Source: JALOBO01 sp023228225 (lineage in GTDB: Bacteria > Bacillota > Clostridia > Christensenellales > UBA1242). Taken from it: a stretch of 8,261 nt of DNA. A program made the position numbers and the translations under genes. Below, one piece after another: positions 5,612 to 8,261 of the stretch. Within the stretch, counting starts at the first letter, position 1. Every line of letters begins with the position of its first letter. The stretch spans positions 1 to 8,261 of the forward strand of contig JBAYMN010000027.1 of NCBI GenBank assembly GCA_041663585.1, in the 5' to 3' direction. Under the pieces are notes generated by a model. The model worked only from the letters and a program-made list of their open reading frames with translations. It searched no databases and had not been told where the DNA came from.

Positions 5612-8005
5612 CTACATTATTTGCACATTAATATTATCTGCGACTTCATATTGTAAATTTGATATTGAACAGGTTGCCTTTAAATCAATTTCTGCTTTTT
5701 TAATAAAATCAATTTCAGGTGCTTTTATAGTAACTGTGTTTAATGGTTCTTTCATGGAAAAATTATGTTCAGTTTTGTATCGCCTAATAAGCGAAAGTAT
5801 GTCAAGGAAAACTTCACCTTGACTTAATATATTTTTTTCAAAGGCGACTTCAATATTTTGAATTTTTGTTATATGAATAGATTTAGAATTTTCAAACTTT
5901 TCAAAATAATCTTTGTAAACTTCTTCAGTAATGTGTGGCATATAAGGCGCAAAACATTTTAAAATACCAAGTAAAACATTATAGCAAGCATATTGCCCAC
6001 TTTCACGTTCTTTATAACCGTAAATTTCGGGTTTATAAAGTCTGTTTTTAACAATTTCTATATAGTTATCGCAAAATGACCAGAAAAATTTTTCTATTTC
6101 GTTTAATGCTAAACCAATTTCAAATTTTTCTAAATAATTATTGTATTTTTTTAATACATCATTATATTTTGCTATAATAAATTTATCTATTGGCAGTAAA
6201 TTGTCTGGCATAGTGTTGTTATAGTCTTGTAAATGCATTAATACAAAATTTGAAGCATTAAATAATTTATTTATAAGTTTTGTTCCGCCTTTAAACTCAT
6301 CTTCCGAAAAAATAATATCAGTGCCCAAACTACCATTTGCCGCCCAATATCTTGTAACATCGGCAGAATAATTATTAATTACAAAATTTGGTTCCATTTT
6401 TGAATTGTCTTTTCGTTTAGATATTTTTTCATCTTTATTTGCCATAACAAAGCCTGATATCATAACATTTTGCCAAGGAATTTCATTAAAATGGTAGAAT
6501 TGCTTTACTATTGTGTAAAAATCCCAAGTTCTAATAATATCGTGGGCGTTAGGGCGTAAACTCATTGGCATAAGTTTGCGTGATAGTTCTGGGTCCTTTA
6601 CATATTTTGTACAAATTAGTGGAGTAAGTGATGAAGTTGCCCAAGTATCCATAATATCTTTTTCGGGTTCAAAATTTTTTCCGCCACATTTTGGACAAGC
6701 GGATTTTGGCAAACTTGATAATGGATTAACCGGCAAATCTTTTTCACCGGGTACAATTATTTCTCCGCAGTCTCGGCAGTACCAAACTGGAAAAGGAACA
6801 CCAAAGTAGCGTTGGCGAGAAATACACCAATCCCAAGCAATATTTTCTACCCAGTTTGTATATCGGACTTTCATATGTGTCGGATACCAATTTATTTTAT
6901 CGCCCTGCGCTAAAAATTTTTCTTTATTTTCTAATATTTTAATAAACCATTGTTTTTTAAGCATAATTTCCATAGAAGTACCACAGCGTTCGTGTGTTGC
7001 TACATTATGCTTAATTTCTTCTTGTTTATATATTATTTTATTTTCAAGCATATCCTGTATAATCATAGTTCTTGCTTGTTTTATTGTAAGTCCTGCATAT
7101 TTACCGCAAATATCAGACATTCTGCCCTCTGGAAGTATTGCTTGAATGTACTGGAATTTATATTTTTTAAACCATTCTAAATCAGTTAGATCGCCAAATG
7201 TACAGCACATAACTATGCCCGTGCCTTTTGTTATATCTACTCCTTCATCGGCGAGAATTGGAACAACTACATTTGTAACGGGAACAATTACTTTTTTACC
7301 AATATATTTTTTGTTTTTTTGGTCGTTTGGATTTACAAACACGCATACGCAAGCAGGCAATAGTTCGGGGCGAGTGGTAGCAATTTGTAATGTGTCAGAA
7401 CTATCTACAATTTTAAAATTCATATAATTAAATGTAGATGCTTGTTCAACTGTTTCTAATTCTGCTTGTGCAATTGCCGTACCGCATTCGTGGCACCAAA
7501 TGGCCGGGGCTTCGGCGTAATATACCTTGCCTTTTTTTAAAATATCTAAAAATGATTTTTGAGAGGTTTTTTGTGCATCAGGGCTAATTGTAGAATATTC
7601 ATAATTCCAATCAACACTAAATCCAGCAGAAATAAATAAATGTCTAAACTTTTCTTCTAACTCTTTGGTTTCACGCAAACAAAGATTTGTAAATTCTTCA
7701 CGCGTATATTCGTGCGCACGTTTTCCGCTAGATTTTTCTACCAATCGTTCGGTTGGTAAACCATTGTCATCAAAACCAAAAGGATAAAAAACATTATACC
7801 CGTTCATTCTTTTATATCTTGCAATAATTTCGGTTTGTGTATAAGAAAAAATATGTCCAATGTGAATTTTCCCATTAACTGTTGGTGGTGGTGTATCTAT
7901 TGAAAATGTAGGTTTATTGGAATTTTTGTCAAATTTATATATTCCTTCTTGTTTCCAATAATCCTGCCACTTTTTTTCTGCTTCTAAAAAATTATATTTT
8001 TGCAT
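5612..8005 (-). CDS. valS: valine--tRNA ligase, archaeal/rickettsial-type architecture
   Basis: ValRS, a class I synthetase, charges tRNA-Val and removes mischarged Thr. The HIGH signature is at 48-51 and the KMSKS loop is KISKR (527-531). FGFDDNGLPTE (76-86) and WCHECGTAIAQAELE (170-184) are hallmarks of the shorter archaeal-type ValRS rather than the usual bacterial form. The CP1 editing domain carries TTRPE (210-214) and GTGIVMCCTFGDLTD (261-275). Cysteines suited to metal sites occur at 171/174 with 341, and at 410/413 with 437/440. RQRYFGVPFPVW (397-408) and DIMDTWATSS (450-459) lie in the catalytic domain. From about 600 comes the helical anticodon-binding domain. At 797 aa it lacks the C-terminal coiled coil of standard bacterial ValRS (about 880 aa). 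The MQKYN start follows AAAAGGAT (8015-8022). A nearby ATG at 8010 is out of frame. It has its own promoter and terminator. Confidence 0.95.
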   Translation of the reverse strand: MQKYNFLEAEKKWQDYWKQEGIYKFDKNSNKPTFSIDTPPPTVNGKIHIGHIFSYTQTEIIARYKRMNGYNVFYPFGFDDNGLPTERLVEKSSGKRAHEYTREEFTNLCLRETKELEEKFRHLFISAGFSVDWNYEYSTISPDAQKTSQKSFLDILKKGKVYYAEAPAIWCHECGTAIAQAELETVEQASTFNYMNFKIVDSSDTLQIATTRPELLPACVCVFVNPNDQKNKKYIGKKVIVPVTNVVVPILADEGVDITKGTGIVMCCTFGDLTDLEWFKKYKFQYIQAILPEGRMSDICGKYAGLTIKQARTMIIQDMLENKIIYKQEEIKHNVATHERCGTSMEIMLKKQWFIKILENKEKFLAQGDKINWYPTHMKVRYTNWVENIAWDWCISRQRYFGVPFPVWYCRDCGEIIVPGEKDLPVNPLSSLPKSACPKCGGKNFEPEKDIMDTWATSSLTPLICTKYVKDPELSRKLMPMSLRPNAHDIIRTWDFYTIVKQFYHFNEIPWQNVMISGFVMANKDEKISKRKDNSKMEPNFVINNYSADVTRYWAANGSLGTDIIFSEDEFKGGTKLINKLFNASNFVLMHLQDYNNTMPDNLLPIDKFIIAKYNDVLKKYNNYLEKFEIGLALNEIEKFFWSFCDNYIEIVKNRLYKPEIYGYKERESGQYACYNVLLGILKCFAPYMPHITEEVYKDYFEKFENSKSIHITKIQNIEVAFEKNILSQGEVFLDILSLIRRYKTEHNFSMKEPLNTVTIKAPEIDFIKKAEIDLKATCSISNLQYEVADNINVQIM

Positions 8006-8041
8006 TTCATATAAATCCTTTTAATCAATTGAAACATCAAA

Positions 8042-8070
8042 AGTATAGCATAAGCTAGAAAAATTAACAA
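8042..8070 (-). promoter_or_regulatory. valS promoter, extended -10
   Basis: On the minus strand the -35 is TTGTTA (8065-8070), the spacer is 17 bp and the -10 is TATACT (8042-8047) preceded by TGC. The predicted start near 8035 gives a leader of about 30 nt, too short for a T-box. Confidence 0.75.
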
Positions 8071-8101
8071 CTATTAGAATAAAAATTTATCGTGCTTATG
8101 C
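8048..8101. repeat. 8-bp inverted repeat flanking the valS -35
   Basis: GCATAAGC (8048-8055) is the exact reverse complement of GCTTATGC (8094-8101). The inner arm directly abuts the valS -10 and supplies its extended TGC, while the -35 lies between the arms. It could be an operator or a long-loop hairpin behind the gene ending at 8140. Chance is possible at this length. Confidence 0.35.
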
Positions 8102-8139
8102 GTATTTAGTGCCAAAAAATAATGATTAATAATTAACGC

Positions 8140-8261
8140 TTACTCTTCTAACACATCAATTTTTCCATCGCCATCTTTATCAATTTGTGCTAAATCAGTT
8201 TTTGTAATTTCATACCCCGAAAACATTTTAATTGCTGCAAGTATTGATAAGATAATACCAA
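8140..8261 (-). CDS. C-terminus of a membrane protein ending in an EF-hand-like loop (partial)
   Basis: The last 39 codons of a leftward gene are present, ending in TAA at 8140-8142; the rest lies beyond the right edge. The visible part begins with a hydrophobic run of about ten residues (GIILSILAAI), probably the end of a membrane helix. A short polar link follows, then the 12-residue loop DKDGDGKIDVLE just before the stop. Acidic residues or turns at loop positions 1, 3, 5, 9 and 12, Gly at 6 and Ile at 8 match the canonical EF-hand/dockerin-type calcium loop. A single terminal loop without a second hand in view is unusual, though TDLAQI before it could be the entering helix. Frame and stop are clear, but the family is unknown. 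Confidence 0.7.
   Translation of the reverse strand, partial: GIILSILAAIKMFSGYEITKTDLAQIDKDGDGKIDVLEE

Noticed and set aside
576..8142. Reassignment of TGA to Trp, since none of the seven stop codons in view is TGA
   Set aside because: Trp codons are TGG in alaS and valS, and no conserved Trp position is TGA. Avoidance of TGA among a few stops is expected in AT-rich DNA.

Overview
The window comes from an AT-rich bacterium that uses the standard genetic code: Trp codons are TGG, and no long frame contains an internal TGA. Shine-Dalgarno sites are strong. Most promoters are textbook sigma-A/sigma-70 sites with 17-bp spacers, several with an extended TGn -10. Genes are compact and hairpin + T-run terminators are common. 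This suits an uncultured low-GC Bacillota (Clostridia- or Bacilli-like). A streamlined lineage such as Patescibacteria is not excluded, because the alanyl-tRNA synthetase has the compact form I associate with that group. I cannot name a species.

Layout, left to right. At 1-41 (minus strand) the window cuts through a tRNA-Arg(CCU) gene. A second copy of only its 5' half lies 182 bp upstream at 185-223, inside a perfect 49-bp direct repeat. From 234 to 523 I see no gene, only a good minus-strand promoter facing the tRNA region. A plus-strand promoter at 524-552 drives the only rightward gene, a 118-aa three-helix membrane protein (576-932), which ends at its own terminator. A second hairpin then closes the leftward transcription unit from the other side.

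Everything from 1043 onward is on the minus strand. In transcription order (right to left) it holds: the tail of a membrane protein ending in an EF-hand-like loop (8140-8261); valS (5612-8005), of the archaeal/rickettsial-type architecture; two small proteins of 93 and 107 aa; alaS (2845-4638), a compact 597-aa form; and a 570-aa membrane-anchored, beta-repeat surface protein (1043-2755). Each complete gene has its own promoter. valS, the 93-aa gene and the 107-aa gene are followed by terminator-like hairpins, so this is mainly a run of single-gene units. The exception is alaS, which has no visible terminator before the surface-protein gene.

The theme is translation: tRNA-Arg, AlaRS and ValRS. 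The surface protein and the small membrane proteins have no evident link to it. The most interesting points are: (i) the two small proteins are paralogues, aligned without gaps over their first 60 residues, and belong to no family I recognise; (ii) both synthetases are atypical, compact or archaeal-type, and neither has room for a T-box leader; (iii) the orphan tRNA-Arg half looks like a recombination scar. I do not see a complete defence, mobile or biosynthetic system.
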